Source of the DNA: Acanthaster planci
Lineage: Eukaryota; Echinodermata; Asteroidea; Valvatida; Acanthasteridae
DNA length: 41,041 bases
Direction of reading: 5' to 3'
Assembly: GCF_001949145.1 (NCBI RefSeq)
Contig: NW_019091539.1
Span: forward strand, 1,333,598 to 1,374,638
Numbering within the stretch: position 1 is the stretch's first letter; each line of letters begins with the position of its first letter. The notes beneath the pieces are model-generated. The model made no database searches and was not told the DNA's origin. It worked only from the letters and a program-made list of their open reading frames with translations. This document shows positions 19,264-32,500 of this stretch, piece after piece. A program made the position numbers and the translations under genes.

Positions 19264-19585
19264 ACAGTCTGTGGAACAGTGTTGTCTGACGCCTACAATC
19301 CATGGGCCTACAGGAAACTGTGGTTCCTAGGGCCTACAGAACAGTGGTGCCTAAGACCCACCATGGAGGAATGAGCCTACAGAACACTAGTGCCTAGGGC
19401 GAGGCCTACAGAATGATACTGGTACCCCAGGGGGCTATAAGAACACTGGTGTCTTGGGCCTACAGAATGCTATAGTGCCAAGTGCCTACAGAATACTTGT
19501 GTTTATGGCCTGGAGAGCACTGGTGTCAAAGGCCTACAGAACACAAGTGCCTATAAATTGCCTACTGAACACTAGTGCCTAGGGC
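19264..19585. repeat. Degenerate minisatellite, unit about 28 bp
   Basis: About eleven diverged copies of a unit like GGGCCTACAGAACACTAGTGCC with variable length run head to tail. Confidence 0.72.
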
Positions 19586-19657
19586 ACTCTTAATCTGGCT
19601 CAGAGATTTACAAATACCAAACTAGAATTTCACCTAGAGTACCCATATTAGCCCATC

Positions 19658-19914
19658 AATAACACTGTGAAGGGGACTCCAAGATCTGGAAAAACCCATG
19701 CAATACCAGAATAACACTATAAAGGAGACTCCATCATCTGGAAACATCCATGCAACACCAGAATAACACTATAAAGGAGACTCCATCATCTGGAAACATC
19801 CATGCAACACCAGAATAACACTATAAAGGAGACTCCATCATCTGGAAACACCCATGCAATACCAGAATAACACTATGAAGTGGACTCCAAGATCTGGAAA
19901 CATCCATGCAATAC
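19658..19914. repeat. Tandem repeat, 52-bp unit, about five copies
   Basis: Copies start at 19658, 19710, 19762, 19814 and 19866, each with AATAACACTATAAAGGAGAC and ATCTGGAAACATCCATGCAA. The middle copies are nearly identical and the edge copies more diverged, as expected from unequal exchange. Confidence 0.9.
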
Positions 19915-20278
19915 CACAGCCAAGCATCTTGGTCTAGCTCCTATCTACTCCCAGTATTTACTTAAACAAAAGAACTGTTTGTGTTTGCTGCACTCACTTA
20001 ATCTGCACAATCATTCCATTTTTGCACACTCTGTCAATCTTATTTTACCATTTGCCAATAATTCTGCCATACACCAATGTGCTTTTTCTTTCTAATTCAT
20101 AGATGAGGAAGATTGTTTTGAAACACAACTGCATGATCTTGCTGATCGACCTGATCAGGCCCAACATACATGTACAATGTATGCATCCTCCAAAGTACTA
20201 AACACCACCCCTCTAAAACAAAAGAGCAGTCTGAAATTGTGGGAAATATACCTGTTGTCAGTCTAACGTGCATAACAG

Positions 20279-20368
20279 TATAGTCGCCAGGTCCCTTATT
20301 TCACCACTTACTGTGAAAACCAATGAAACTTGACAATAGGTGGTGAAATTAGGGACCTGGCGACTATA
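20279..20368. mobile_element. Hairpin element with 35-bp arms
   Basis: 20279-20313 and 20334-20368 are inverted copies with three mismatches (core TATAGTCGCCAGGTCCCT and its complement) around a 20-nt loop. Weaker similarity continues outside (TAACGTG...CACGTTA), so the element may span about 20262-20390. Confidence 0.72.
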
Positions 20369-20394
20369 CATGTACGGTCACACACGTTACTTCA

Positions 20395-21395
20395 ATACCA
20401 GTCAAAATACATGTACCGTACAGAAATCTCTCCTCAATTGCTGTTCTTTGAGTTAATTTCTGAATTAACTAGAACACTAAAGATATCTCCATTATTAAAA
20501 GGTGTTGTCACTGTGACTCCCCTACCCCTCATAATAAATAAACTCCTCCCCACTCTACTTATCAACCCCTGGGAATGCACTGTGTTTTATTTGACCTTGT
20601 CCTTAGACCTTCTGCAACAGCTGACCTGAAGCCAAACAATGGGCCTCATAACTGCCAAGTAGTTCCTCAAGTGTTTTCCTGCTATATAGGTCACTGATCC
20701 CAGCAGGCATGTGGTAAATATATGATGTCAGCTGATCATTGGGGCAACAAGGGAATAAAACTTTGTTGACAACAACCTAGAGGGGTGTTACAGTTTCCTG
20801 TTCCAAGTTTCAGTGTCCGTATTTAATAAGTTTGATCTTGAATTGGGCAGCTTGCCAGGAGAGTAATGATAGTGATCTCAGGGTCTTGAAAAATAAGTTC
20901 TTTTCCTGAAATTGTTTACAGCTCAACTACTGTGAACTTAAAGGCTTTAAGTATTCTGGCCCTTTAATTTTTGAAGTCTACCTACCATGAGTTTTTCTCG
21001 GATCCAATTTTTTGCAAATTTACAGTTTTCTTCAATGTTGGACAACTAAGGGTACTATTGCTGAGATGTCATTGTTTGGTGCATATAGGTTTTTTATTTA
21101 AGTGATGAACCCAGAATTTACCCACTGAAGACAGTTCTGAGACAGAGTTGCCTGCTTGCTTTTTGCTTTGCACACGTCCATGTACATGTACTTACACAAT
21201 GCGGCACCAAAGAAGAGAAAATTTACCTTAAACCAGCAAAATCTTTAAAAATGCAAGATGTTTTTCTGCACAAACCAGTGTAGCACGGGAGTTTTCTTCA
21301 AGGGATGACATCATATTTTTGCTCATGAATATGAAACTCTTGCAGCAAAATACCCTATTAACTAGTGAAACAAATATTGAAAATGATGCTCACTG
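20395..21395. other. Intergenic, no supported gene
   Basis: No exon chain, RNA gene or repeat beyond scattered ACATGTA palindromes. Confidence 0.6.
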
Positions 21396-21400
21396 AGACA

Positions 21401-21430
21401 CAACAATTTACCTTTACAGGTAAATTGTTG
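21401..21430. repeat. Perfect 13-bp hairpin
   Basis: CAACAATTTACCT and its exact reverse complement are separated by TTAC. Too short to assign; it could be a mini fold-back remnant. Confidence 0.7.
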
Positions 21431-21434
21431 TCTA

Positions 21435-23825
21435 TATTAAAACTCCACTGGAGCAATGGGGGTGGGTTACGTGTTGGGCACACATGTACCTCATCTCACC
21501 CAACCCAGAATGAAGTATGTACAACTACATGTACATGTACTTGTATGAACACAAGACTGTCAGACTGTATCAAAAAGACACATTGCATACTTCAGTCCTC
21601 ACTCAAGCACAGGCAAGCTTGGTGGGCCCAGAGTCAACTCTTTATTATTTTAATACTATGTAATATCTTCTGAAATTCATCTCTCACAGGATATTTGAGC
21701 AGTTGAAGAATTCTTTACACAAATTTTGCACAAAACAGACCCGCAACAACCACTCGCTCTGCTACAACAAACCCTACCAATCATGCCAGGCCTACATGCA
21801 CGTACAATTGCCACTATCATCACAAACACTAATGTTAATTGTGACACCAGCCTCCTTCCTCAACATTTCTCCCACTCAGCACAGCAAAAGCTCCAACATG
21901 AATCTGGGCTTCAATAAAATGTGACAATGGCCTAAAAAGGGTGAGATATACTGTATATTAACCTCCAAACAAGACGGCTATTTGGTTCCCAAGTCTGCTT
22001 TATTATTGTTCCATAGCTTGTTGGCAACTTTCAGGTTTAACCTTCAACCTCAGGCTGGTTATGGAGGCATACATGTATGGATGTGAAGGGCACAACTGGT
22101 GACCAACACATCAATATTGACATTGTTGAAGAGTGATGTAAACATCAACTTGTCATCTGTTTACAATATAAACTTATTACAAATCCCCAGTTACAAAGGC
22201 TCCTCCATGGTCAAGGTTTGCAGGTTCATTAGCCCTTGGGTGATTAACTGACTGGTCCAGATGCGTCTAAATCAGCCTGTTTCTTCTTTTAATTTTTGAA
22301 AATGTCAAGGGTAGGGCTAGTCGTCCTTGCAGCCGTGAGGCTGAACTATGAAGATTGCAGCTATAAGCTAGCATGAAAACCCATCTCAGGCAACTGACAG
22401 ATGATCCATATTTCACCACATCACAGCCAGAGAGATCAAAAGTGTTGAGTTTTTGCTGAGCGAGGAAAACTGGAGAACCAAGAAAACCCTTGTGGCACAA
22501 GACAGAACCAGCAAACAACTCTTCCAACATATTAGTCCATGCCCATAAATGAATCCAGGACCACAGCAATGATAGGCAAGTACTTTACTCACAAGCCAAT
22601 TAACAGTGCAACTGTTAATGTGGGAACTACATGTACATGTATATAGATAATTGACAGTCAAGTGCACTCACCCAGAATGGGCAAAATAAGATGCATAAAG
22701 CCGTGTGTCTAGATTAATTGGCTACAGCTGGCAGTGCATACAGCTATATTATGGGAAATGGCTGTGTCTTAAAGCCTGTGCCTTCCATAGAGGCATGTGC
22801 TATTCCTAACCACAGCCAAGTAATGTGGACACGGCATTTCAGGCTCATGTTGCAACATACGGAAAGAATAGGGTATGCTAGATTAATTTCTGCAGAATGT
22901 GCACAAATTGGCAGCACTGGCACATGAGAAGCATTTCCCTAAACGTGGGCACAAGTGAAAATGGCATGAAATGTTGACCAATATGAATGATTGCCATCAT
23001 TACTGTTTCCTGCACTTACATGTATACATGTACGTAAATTCCTTCATTTATTACCATTTTTAAATGAAAATGTGACACACAGACTGCAAACTCTTCCAAA
23101 TTTTTCAACAGCAATGCTTGATGCACAAACATCACCAGATAAATCTAACTGTTCTGGATATCTTTGCAGCTGTGTTAATTTTTCAAAAAAACTGTGAACA
23201 GATTTCTGTCGATCCTAACTGTACTTGACCCAGTTCCAAAGTTGGAACTTCAACCACCAGGTCTCACTTGTCAACAGCTATTACCTCAGAGCAGCTTAGT
23301 ATTAAGAGTAAACTGTCGTGGAAACTCTGAAAGATAAAAGCTGACAAGAATCAGTTGCGCAACCCATCCTGAGAAATGTAAATCAAACAGGTTACCTAAA
23401 AAGAAATACAACCTAAGAAAACACAAAAGGAGAAAATGGTTCCATTGTCTAAGTTCCCTGTGCTTACACATGCGAGCAAAGTTCTGACAAATAACAATGA
23501 GTCTGATGATGGGGCCACTATCAAACCGTAAACATGTCAATAGCCAAAGTGCAGGCCCTACATCCTCTCAGAGGCTGGATTCAAGAGCCTACATCTGGTG
23601 CCCTACTGACTACACATCACCCCACACTGCACACAATGTTATCACTGCAACAGCGACCTCTTTCAACTTGGAAGTTTTCCAAATTTTATTGTGATATTGT
23701 GGCTTATAGGAGAAAAATTCAATAATCAAATTTCGCTCAAAGTTTGTCAATTACATTGAAGGCATTTTCTGATACAACTGCTCAATTAACATTATACTTA
23801 TTTCTCTTCTCGCTCTTCTCTATCT
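21435..23825. other. Intergenic, no supported gene
   Basis: Only short frames that overlap on both strands and lack recognisable domains. Clusters of ACATGTACATGTA occur near 21530, 22630 and 23020. Confidence 0.6.
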
Positions 23826-23829
23826 GGTT

Positions 23830-24060
23830 CGTAAGTGTGACGTCACTTCAGTTTAAACCACGCCCACTATATACACATGCACTGCACATACGGTTACATG
23901 CATTGATCAGCATTTAGATGGAACCATGGAATTGAGAGTTAGAGAGTTGAGAGCCTGCAAATCTTGACGCATCCGCCTTTGTGACAAATTCACTTACAAA
24001 CCGGATAGCCACCATCTTACGTGACTTTTGACGCTGCAACACCAAAGTAACCCAAGACTA
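23830..24060 (-). promoter_or_regulatory. Candidate orphan promoter / first exon
   Basis: On the minus strand a YY1-like AAGATGGTGGC carries an ATG (24015) followed six codons later by a GTAAGT donor (23992-23997). The flanks are richer in CpG than the neighbourhood and include a perfect CRE, TGACGTCA (near 23838). No downstream exon was found, so this may be a noncoding transcript start, a repeat, or chance. Confidence 0.25.
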
Positions 24061-24064
24061 CAAG

Positions 24065-27000
24065 TGCAACAGAATCCGTAGTCACAAAACTTTTCTCCAC
24101 TTTTTGGTGAGGAATTAGGAATTTTCAAACACTTTCCTGCAATCCCAAAAGTGTTACGTTGAAGTGCCTGTCCAATGAAAAACTGTTGGCATTATTAGGA
24201 TCATGATCTGGCTAAGTGTGTCCAAACTGACTGTATGAAATTGGCCTGTTCGGTCAAAATAGATGGTTAATCAGTAGTCTGCCCAGGGGCCACTTTCTGT
24301 AAAGCTGTTTTAATAATTTGGTAAGAACTGAGAGTATTTGCTACTTAGCCAAAAACAGGTTGTCCCAGCACAAATGGTTTTCGTCAGATTTTTGCTGAGT
24401 AGATAAATGTCATTACACATGAAGTTGTGTTGAGCAATATTTCTGAAGTAGTGTTTCCCAAAAATAAGCACCCAGAGTTCCAGGTTATGAACACAGAGCC
24501 TCTAATTTGTGCTACAAGAAAATAACAAACATGAAAGGCAATGAAAAGCTCTGAACAAAATTTATAAACTCCATACATGACAGGCAGCTTTGATTTGAAA
24601 TTATGAGGAATGAGAAAGAGAAAACATTGAGGAAAAAGAGGACATGCTTGCTTGATGCATTCGGGAGGTCTACAGGCTGCCTCCAGGCTGCAGAGGTTTA
24701 AATTTTGTCAAATCACATCTCAAGTGGTGATCCACCATGAATAATGCACAGTTTGACACACTCCATTTATTTCCAGATTCTTTTTATGCGAAGTGAAGAA
24801 ATGTTTCTTTTCTACCTAATCCCTGCCACAAATTTCAAACACAATAGCTCAAATTTGTGACTTTGTTGCTCACACTTTTGTCAATATACCTCTACCCATG
24901 AGTGGCACTTGGTAACTATAGTGAACTTCCATTACAGTTCTGTACTGTGGCAAAACTGTTTTGCAGGATTGCCTGCCTTGTTGTTCCAACTGGCAGCTAA
25001 TATCTCTGTCATAAACAAATGTGACACACATTTTGTTGCAATGTTCTTAACTAACATTAAAAGGATTTTAACAGAAAATTTAGCTTTCCAGGCAAGAAAA
25101 CATTTTCTTTCTTTGCTGGAGAAAGGCTGGATTTCTATGATGGGGTAACTTTTTTCCTGAGGATTTCTGTCAATGTTTTATAAAATCCCCAGGCAAGTTT
25201 GGAAAAATTCATCTCCACAGGAAAACATTCATCCGGACCAAAAAAAGACAAAAATCATTGCGCCGACATATCTTGTAAGCATCCAATTTCAAGAACATCC
25301 CCTAACCCCAAAGCATAACCATTTGGCTTACGGGACTCAGTAGTACAAAAAAATATGTAGTAGTCAGAGCCTGAAGGACCCAGCCCTACAAATTACTACT
25401 TCTGGAGATGGCACTTCCACTTTTATTCATACAGAGAACAATAAAGTCATGCATTCATAGTGCCACAGCAATGAATGTTACATTGTCTTATTTAGTGTAT
25501 TTTATGGCTTCCGAGAATAAGAAGGTAATGCCTTCATACAAGTGACAGTGCTGTGCGTTACATTTTACTACTAAGTAGTAATTTTTAGTACTAGTAGGGT
25601 TAGGATTAATAAACAACAGAAAAAACATTTTCCAATCCCCTTTTTTTATTGTTCTTTAAGAACACACTATGAGCAAGTGCGGATACATTTACACATAATA
25701 CAGATATTTACAAAATAGTGAACAAATAGGCGGTCCCATCTAATTTTTTTGGCACTAACATTTTACATGTACCGGTGCCTGTATTACATTAAAATATCCT
25801 TTATTACACAATTGATATAAGGTCATTCCTGGTACATGTACATTATTGTAATGAATGTATAAGAAGTGCAGCTAAATTGTGAAGTATGGGCCTTGTTGTG
25901 TTTCCCCCACAGGTAGACAAAAATGCACCTGTTAGGCCTGTAAAACCAATCCAACAAAATGAGTCACAAGTCACCAGGGTACCTTTTGAGTTTACAAGCC
26001 TTTTACAAACCTTTTCGCCATGATCACCGAAAGCAACCCACATAATGCCAGTATTGAGTAGCATGATCGGGTGATGATAAAGTAAGTTACAAGTCAGAGG
26101 AAAGTGCTGATTAAGTTCTAATACATTTGAAATGCCAGGAGAGTTTGAAAAAAAGGTACATACATGTAAGACTCATTTTGTGGGATCTGGTAACAAACAG
26201 GTGAACTTAATAATGCAACCAAAGTCATATTTAGATGAATAATGAGTAGTTTCCCACTACACCTCCCAGACCCTTCAAAACCCATCAACTGGTCTTGGAG
26301 AATATTGCAGGACTGAGGAAAGTGTTCAAGCACAGTCACTTGTAAAATCAGGTTTAATACCCTTATAAGAAGGTACCACAGGCTCAGGAACTCTGGTGAA
26401 TTTTAGGAGATTTGAGAAAAGTCTTAGCAACAGTACCCAAGGACCTAATATCAAACTGAACTGATTGTTAACTGTGCGTGGCCTTGAAAACAACAGACAG
26501 AGGGCCCGAATTATACATGTAGGTTATACCGATCGGTGTAACAGTAAGTCCCCGTGACAAGTTGTTAATGTCAGGACATGTTGGAGGTACTTTGCTTGTG
26601 TGTTCAAGTGGAATCTGACAATGAATCTCCCTCGGTTAATTTGTGACAGAACAGATGTGACAACTGTAATAAAAAGTATTGAATACTAGTGCAGAGTAGA
26701 ATTCTAATAAACAGCACTTTTTCCAAAACGATTGGTTACAAAGCAATGCATTGGTGTACTACCGGTGTACGAAGTCTGAAAGAAAGATCATTGTACAAAG
26801 TTCCTACGTCCTCAAATAAATTATGACCAAATACACTTGTTTGTACCAGTGAGAAACCAACCAACTCTGCTACATGTGTATAGCAGTTCACTTGTATAGA
26901 ATCCATGCATTAAAGAGCCAGGGGCATGGGTCTGTTCCCTCCTCCCTCAACATACGGCACATATATAAACTCCATTGGTGCCAAGACTTCAGGAATTTTC

Positions 27001-29360
27001 CAGGTATGTCTACGATCATTTTGACACAAATTTACGCGACGAGCGGACATTCCATTTGAACGTAAAATGCCCATTTTCGAGACAGGTCAGTCAGAGATGT
27101 TACCTTTTTTCAATTACATGCTGATGGCCACACACGAGGCAGTGCTCTATACGGGTACATGGTAAATGACCATAGCATTGCTGGATGCAGCCTATGAATG
27201 TCTTCATGTGCTCACCAAATTTAAAAAAGAAAAGAGAAGAAAGGGCATGGGGCATCTGACACGGCTGTGAAATGGTCCCGTAACAACAACAAAAACAACA
27301 CAAAAGCTCTTGAGGGGTTAAAGTGCCTTGCCATCAGCAATGAGACTATAAACTGCACTAAACAATGCCATCAATAATTGCTGCTCAGCGTCCTCAAAAG
27401 TTATGCACAGCACCTACCATGCCTACTGAGAAACACGTGTAACTTAGTATCAAATACTAGTGTTACAGTGCACTTAAACATTTACTTGTACAATGTAAGC
27501 ATACATACATTCATACATACATGTACTACCTAACCCAATGGCATATTCTTCCCACACGAACTTTCCTACAGCTGCTTAAATGAACAAAAGCGAAAACAGC
27601 ATACACACTTTTAAACTTGTCGTGTGTGTGGATAAACATGTAGTCTATGTGTATTTAATTTGCGAAAGAAATCAATAGCTGTTGCAAATGCTAACTTGTG
27701 GCCAATTTTTCAGTTTTGAGATACACTTTTTGTCCAGATATCCAACCTAAGTGTTGTCATTCTAAGCCACAGATCCATTTTAATACTGTACATGTACACC
27801 CTGTATGTGTTCAGCCACTTTTGCCGGCAGAGCTTGCAACCTCAACTTGACAGAATTACGGAGAAGCATACAACAATGCTTCATTCAGACTTTAAAGTAG
27901 AGGATCATCCCTTCCAGTCATTGGTATGATTGTCTTCATGTTTCAAAAGATAACGGTACTACAAAGACATGCTGTAATTTGTCGCATATGAACCAGAATA
28001 TTCAATGACTGACTTTTTGATTGCGATGATAAAATCTACAGTACTGGTACATGTACCATGGCCGTGTCTGACACGGGCTTCCAGAGCTTTGGCTAGGTCT
28101 ATTTTCTATGCATCTCCACGCATTTCCAATGGAGTGAAGACCTAAACCTAGCTTTGGACAAGTGATTCAGATGCAGCCTATATTTAAAAAAATGCGCGAG
28201 AGGGAATTCTCAAAAATTTCAAACAAAATACATGCATTGAACTAAGTAGGTATTCACAAGGTCTATCAACATTTAAGGAGCAACAAACTTATACAGCAAT
28301 TATAAAACGTCAAATGTAAACTTAAATAGACAGTATATTTAATCAGAAATCTGTCTCCAAAAGCCTTGACAAATGAGTTGGATTTCAGAAAAATTGTGAT
28401 TTGATTGTTAAAATTTGAACTGACAAGTCTTGAACTATACTTTATGTAACTGCACAGAATTGGATGGTGACCAAACAGTGTGACGTAAAAGTGATGAATC
28501 CTCTTGCTTGGCAGCCTGACGAAACCCTTGACAAATAAAATTGATCAAACATGAGCTAGAAAAGCAGAGGCTTCCTATTCTATTGAACAGCCTCTGTGAT
28601 ACAGGTCAACAAAAGGTCACTTCCACAAGACATCTGCGGATTCCTCTTATTCATCTGTGCCATAGAAACCATAAAAAAATTCAACTTTGCAACATTATGA
28701 CTGCTTTGTATTTTGCTCTACTTGTTGAATCAGCCAGGCATTTCGCAATAAGTGATGCCACAGGGGAAGGTTATACAAAGGCTATCAGGATCATTAGAAT
28801 GACATCACCATGGTTTAAACCACACCCACTGCATGTAGAATTAATGGAAAACTGGAAGTGGAAGATAACGCAGCTTGAGTGTTCATCCAATGGGAGCTTG
28901 TAATCAGTAGAGCGTACGTGTGTATGGCAGAGTCATAAGAACCAGATAAGCCTCCTCTCCAAAGTAATGGGATCACAGGTCCTCTGTTCATTGCAAGACT
29001 AAGTACTTCAATCATCTTTATGCACAGAAAAACAATCTTTTCCACAAAGTTCTGAACTCACTTCACAGTTGTTGAGCAATGGCTTCTTGTCCAGCATGTT
29101 TAATTCATCAGGCCAACTCAGAATTCTTATGTCGCGCAAGCACAAAAAGAGTGATGGGTATGCACAAGTGTCAGAAACTGAATGTTTCTCCTTTGGTAAA
29201 AATGACGACACAGGCAAACACCAATTTTCCTGTCATATCCGAAGGGGCAAGTAAAGATGCAGTGGTGAAAACCTGTCCTAAAAGAACCCAATTTACTTTC
29301 AGCATTCTGACTTGGGTTTTTCAGATATCCACACAAAGTTGTGAAGTGCTGGATTGAATA
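24065..29360. other. Intergenic, no supported gene
   Basis: No splice-consistent coding chain. The longest frame (28541-28903) has no recognisable domain. Small palindromes at 25565-25581 and 26523-26542 and a CATA microsatellite near 27505-27525 are the only structures noted. Confidence 0.6.
26523..26542. repeat. 20-bp near-perfect palindrome
   Basis: GTTATACCGATCGGTGTAAC reads the same on both strands except at one symmetric pair of positions. Possible dimeric binding site, or chance. Confidence 0.4.
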
Positions 29361-29368
29361 TTTGGCAA

Positions 29369-29374
29369 TTTAAT
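29369..29374 (-). terminator. Candidate poly(A) signal ATTAAA of the SLC17 gene
   Basis: ATTAAA on the minus strand, about 50 nt after the stop codon. It is a variant signal and would make a very short 3' UTR, so a more distal site is possible. Confidence 0.3.
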
Positions 29375-29424
29375 CCCCCAAAAGAGCTTGAAAGGGAAGG
29401 GCACAAGAAGAGGACACTTACTGA

Positions 29425-29577
29425 CTACAGAACCTGGCTGGCTGAACTCTGGCTGATGTAGATAAGGGCACCCCCTATGTTGACAGCTGAGGCCATGACA
29501 AAGACGGGGTACCAGTAACCAGTGGAACCCACCACCAGTGCAGTGACAGGACCACAGGCCAAGCCGGGTAATGTGGC
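29425..29577 (-). CDS. SLC17-like terminal coding exon
   Basis: Residues 388-437 and stop TAG at 29427-29425. Two membrane helices and a short polar tail. A good GTAAGT donor sits only a few bases past the stop, so a 3' UTR intron is possible. Confidence 0.85.
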   Translation of the reverse strand, partial: ATLPGLACGPVTALVVGSTGYWYPVFVMASAVNIGGALIYISQSSASQVL

Positions 29578-32500
29578 CTGGTATAAACAGGAAAATAAAT
29601 TCAGAGCTAAACTACAGACATCATGTAAACTCGCAGCCTTTGGCCGTTTTCTAATACTCAACTTTTACTCAGTCTCAGGCTTCAACTGTTTTTTTACTAC
29701 CAGACTTTGAAGCTGTAAGCACACTAATTAGTCTAATAGTGCCACAAAACATCAAATAAGATGCAAGAGAACCAAAAATTACAGTAATCCACTTTAATGT
29801 ACATTGTAAAAGCTTCAGGCCCACAATCGGGGATTGGTTTCGGGGATGAAGCCTGAGACGGAGATGAAGATGACTATTGGAAAAGGGTCTTTAATGTGTA
29901 AACATTTAAGTGCCAACTGGTGCCATGTATCAACACTTGTGTAAATTGTTGTCACATACTCAGCTGGCAATTTGTAATAAGACCCTGTGTCATCTGCACA
30001 AAAAAAAGTGCCTTCATCTAGAACGGATCTTTCAAATCTTTGACTTGCCTGTCAAAGGTTTTTTCTTCAACATCGAAACTGCTTTCATGCCTACGACGTT
30101 CTAATAAAATGCAAATCCATCCTTATATCAAATCTTTGAATCCCAAAATCTAATTGATGAATTAACAGCATTCACTTTAATCTTCTGCTAGGAAAGCAGA
30201 GCTTTTAACTGAATTGAAAAAGTCCAAAGTTTGGGCAAAAATTAGATGAAGTAAAAGACAAGATGAAATTTTCATTGCAAAATTAGAAAACTTCAAGCTT
30301 TCTGTAGATTGTCTGCACATTCAGTCACTCCAAACAGACATCTCTGTGTCAGAACTTTGGAATATATGCATGTTTAAATACCATATCCACACTTTGGAGC
30401 TGTGCTAAATATTCACATATTTGGATATTTGACAATTATTAAACATTTGAATATTCATTTTTTTAATGGAATATTGGAATGAGAAAAGCAATGAAACAAA
30501 TAACAGAACAGCAACATCTGTGTGTGAGGTCTACTCTATCGGTGTGGTGGGTCAAATTGAATACTTGATCTAATGGATGGCCAAATATTGAATTATTTAG
30601 ATGAACTCAGTCTCACTCTGCTTACCAGTGTGTTGGACACGGCAAACGTAATACCAGCATGATTGGGAGCTACGTCTGGGTGGTTACTCATGTGACCAGA
30701 GGAGTTACATCCACATAATCCCAATGATATTGACACAAAACTGCAAATGAGGAAGACAAAAACAAGCACAAAATCACAACAAATTATCGCACTTGACAGT
30801 ACTGTTACAGCCTGTTCAATATTACTAAAGTGGCTAGTCAAAAATTACCTTTTTTAATTATCAAGCAGCTTTTTCCTCAGCAATATTACCAATGTGTAGA
30901 CAGCATGACCCTAAACTAAAGTTGTCTTCAAAGGCTAAAGCAAGTGCAAAATATTCCAAAACTGATGGTGTGTGTAGGTTTCCAAGCGCAGTGTTCTCCA
31001 CGTTAACAATTTCAATGTTCTTGGTCACAACCTAAAAATGAGGCTAGAGAAGCCTACATACATGTATACCTTGTAAAGGCCTGAAATTAGCCCAACATTT
31101 TAAATGGAAAAGCCTACAATGGCAATTCTGTGCAAAAGTGGAAATTTGGTCACACTTTTCCCAAAATCATCATTAATCATAATTCAAAACAAAAGAAATT
31201 TTACAAAACAAATGAAAAGAGAATTAAATGTAAATATATACTCTTGATTATTTACTTTGTTTCCCCAAAACTCTTGGTTAAGAAATGCCTAAGATCATGA
31301 GGTCAGTAAAAATGTGACCCAGTGGCAACTTTGCATGGACTTGCCCAAATCAGGCTTTTTCCTGGAAACAAACATGTCTGTTTCAGGCTTGCTTTCCACG
31401 TACCACACTGCCAGGGCAAGACTATCCACGTAGCTGAAACACAGCAGGAACAGGGATGGTCCAATCAAGCCAATGCTGGTCATCAACCTCCGGACTGATA
31501 GAACTGTCCAGTACTTCTTGGAGATGAGAGAATCTGCGTAGTGGCCTGCAACTGGAGACCAAAGCCACAAATGAAACGTTAGGCAGAAGACCACAGAGCA
31601 TGTTGGGAAAGGCCTTTAACTCTAAAAGCATGTACCGGCAAGATGTCCAAAAGCAGAAAGAAGAGAGACAGGTAGTCCAAAACTCCCAAGTATGAATGTG
31701 TTTTCAGGTGCTTATCTGCCTTATCTGCAGAAGCACCCTCTCATCATTTGAAAAGAGCCATGTTGGTCAGGAGTGTTTATTTGTTGGTAACAATGCGACT
31801 GCAATGCTTATGTTTCATGTTGTTCATGAACAGGCAATCTGCAGTTACTACCAAAGGAGCCTCCGTTGCCAAGAAAACTGTGCCCTCTCTTGGTCCAACT
31901 TGGACTCCATACCTACATGGTATTCTTGAAGCCAAGCTAATACAAGTACCTGAATTCAATGCGCTTCATGTACATGTCCGGTCAGCTATTTTGTGGAGGG
32001 GGGGGTTAACTTTTTTTAGTCAGTTGGAGTAAATGGGCCAAATGTGTGGTACATACATGCAATTAAGGGAGGTATCATTATACATACATACATGTACGCC
32101 TGTCACGCTAGCAATCACGTTTGTATGGGCTGTGACAACTCGACGCTGATAGTCAGTAAAGTTGAACATGATCCATGATCCGTGTTTGCAATCAAGCATT
32201 TCTGTATGATTGCATATCATTGCTAACTGACTTTTTTGTGATACTGTCTACATGTACATCTCATTACGTCAGTACGGAAACTAGACTCTACAGACTTTTG
32301 GGCCATGCAAGCACCGACGACCCCACAAAGGTAGCCAAACTTACCAACCCCAACAAGGGAGTTCATGATGTAGGGCAGGGCGGTGAAGCTGATGTCCTTG
32401 GCATTAGCCCCAAGGTGCCGCTGCAGGTAGGTGGGAAGCCAGGACAGCACAATGTAATTAGACCAATTCATGGCAAAGTGGGCGGCATAGATGGCCCAGA

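Noticed and set aside
25320-25600. Large fold-back around TAGTAGT/ACTACTA motifs
   Set aside because: Only short matches (17-nt palindrome at 25565-25581 and scattered TACTAC words); arms could not be aligned convincingly.
28541-28903. 120-codon open frame, plus strand
   Set aside because: No known motif, no splice or promoter context, and contains the shared TTTAAACCAC block that looks repetitive.
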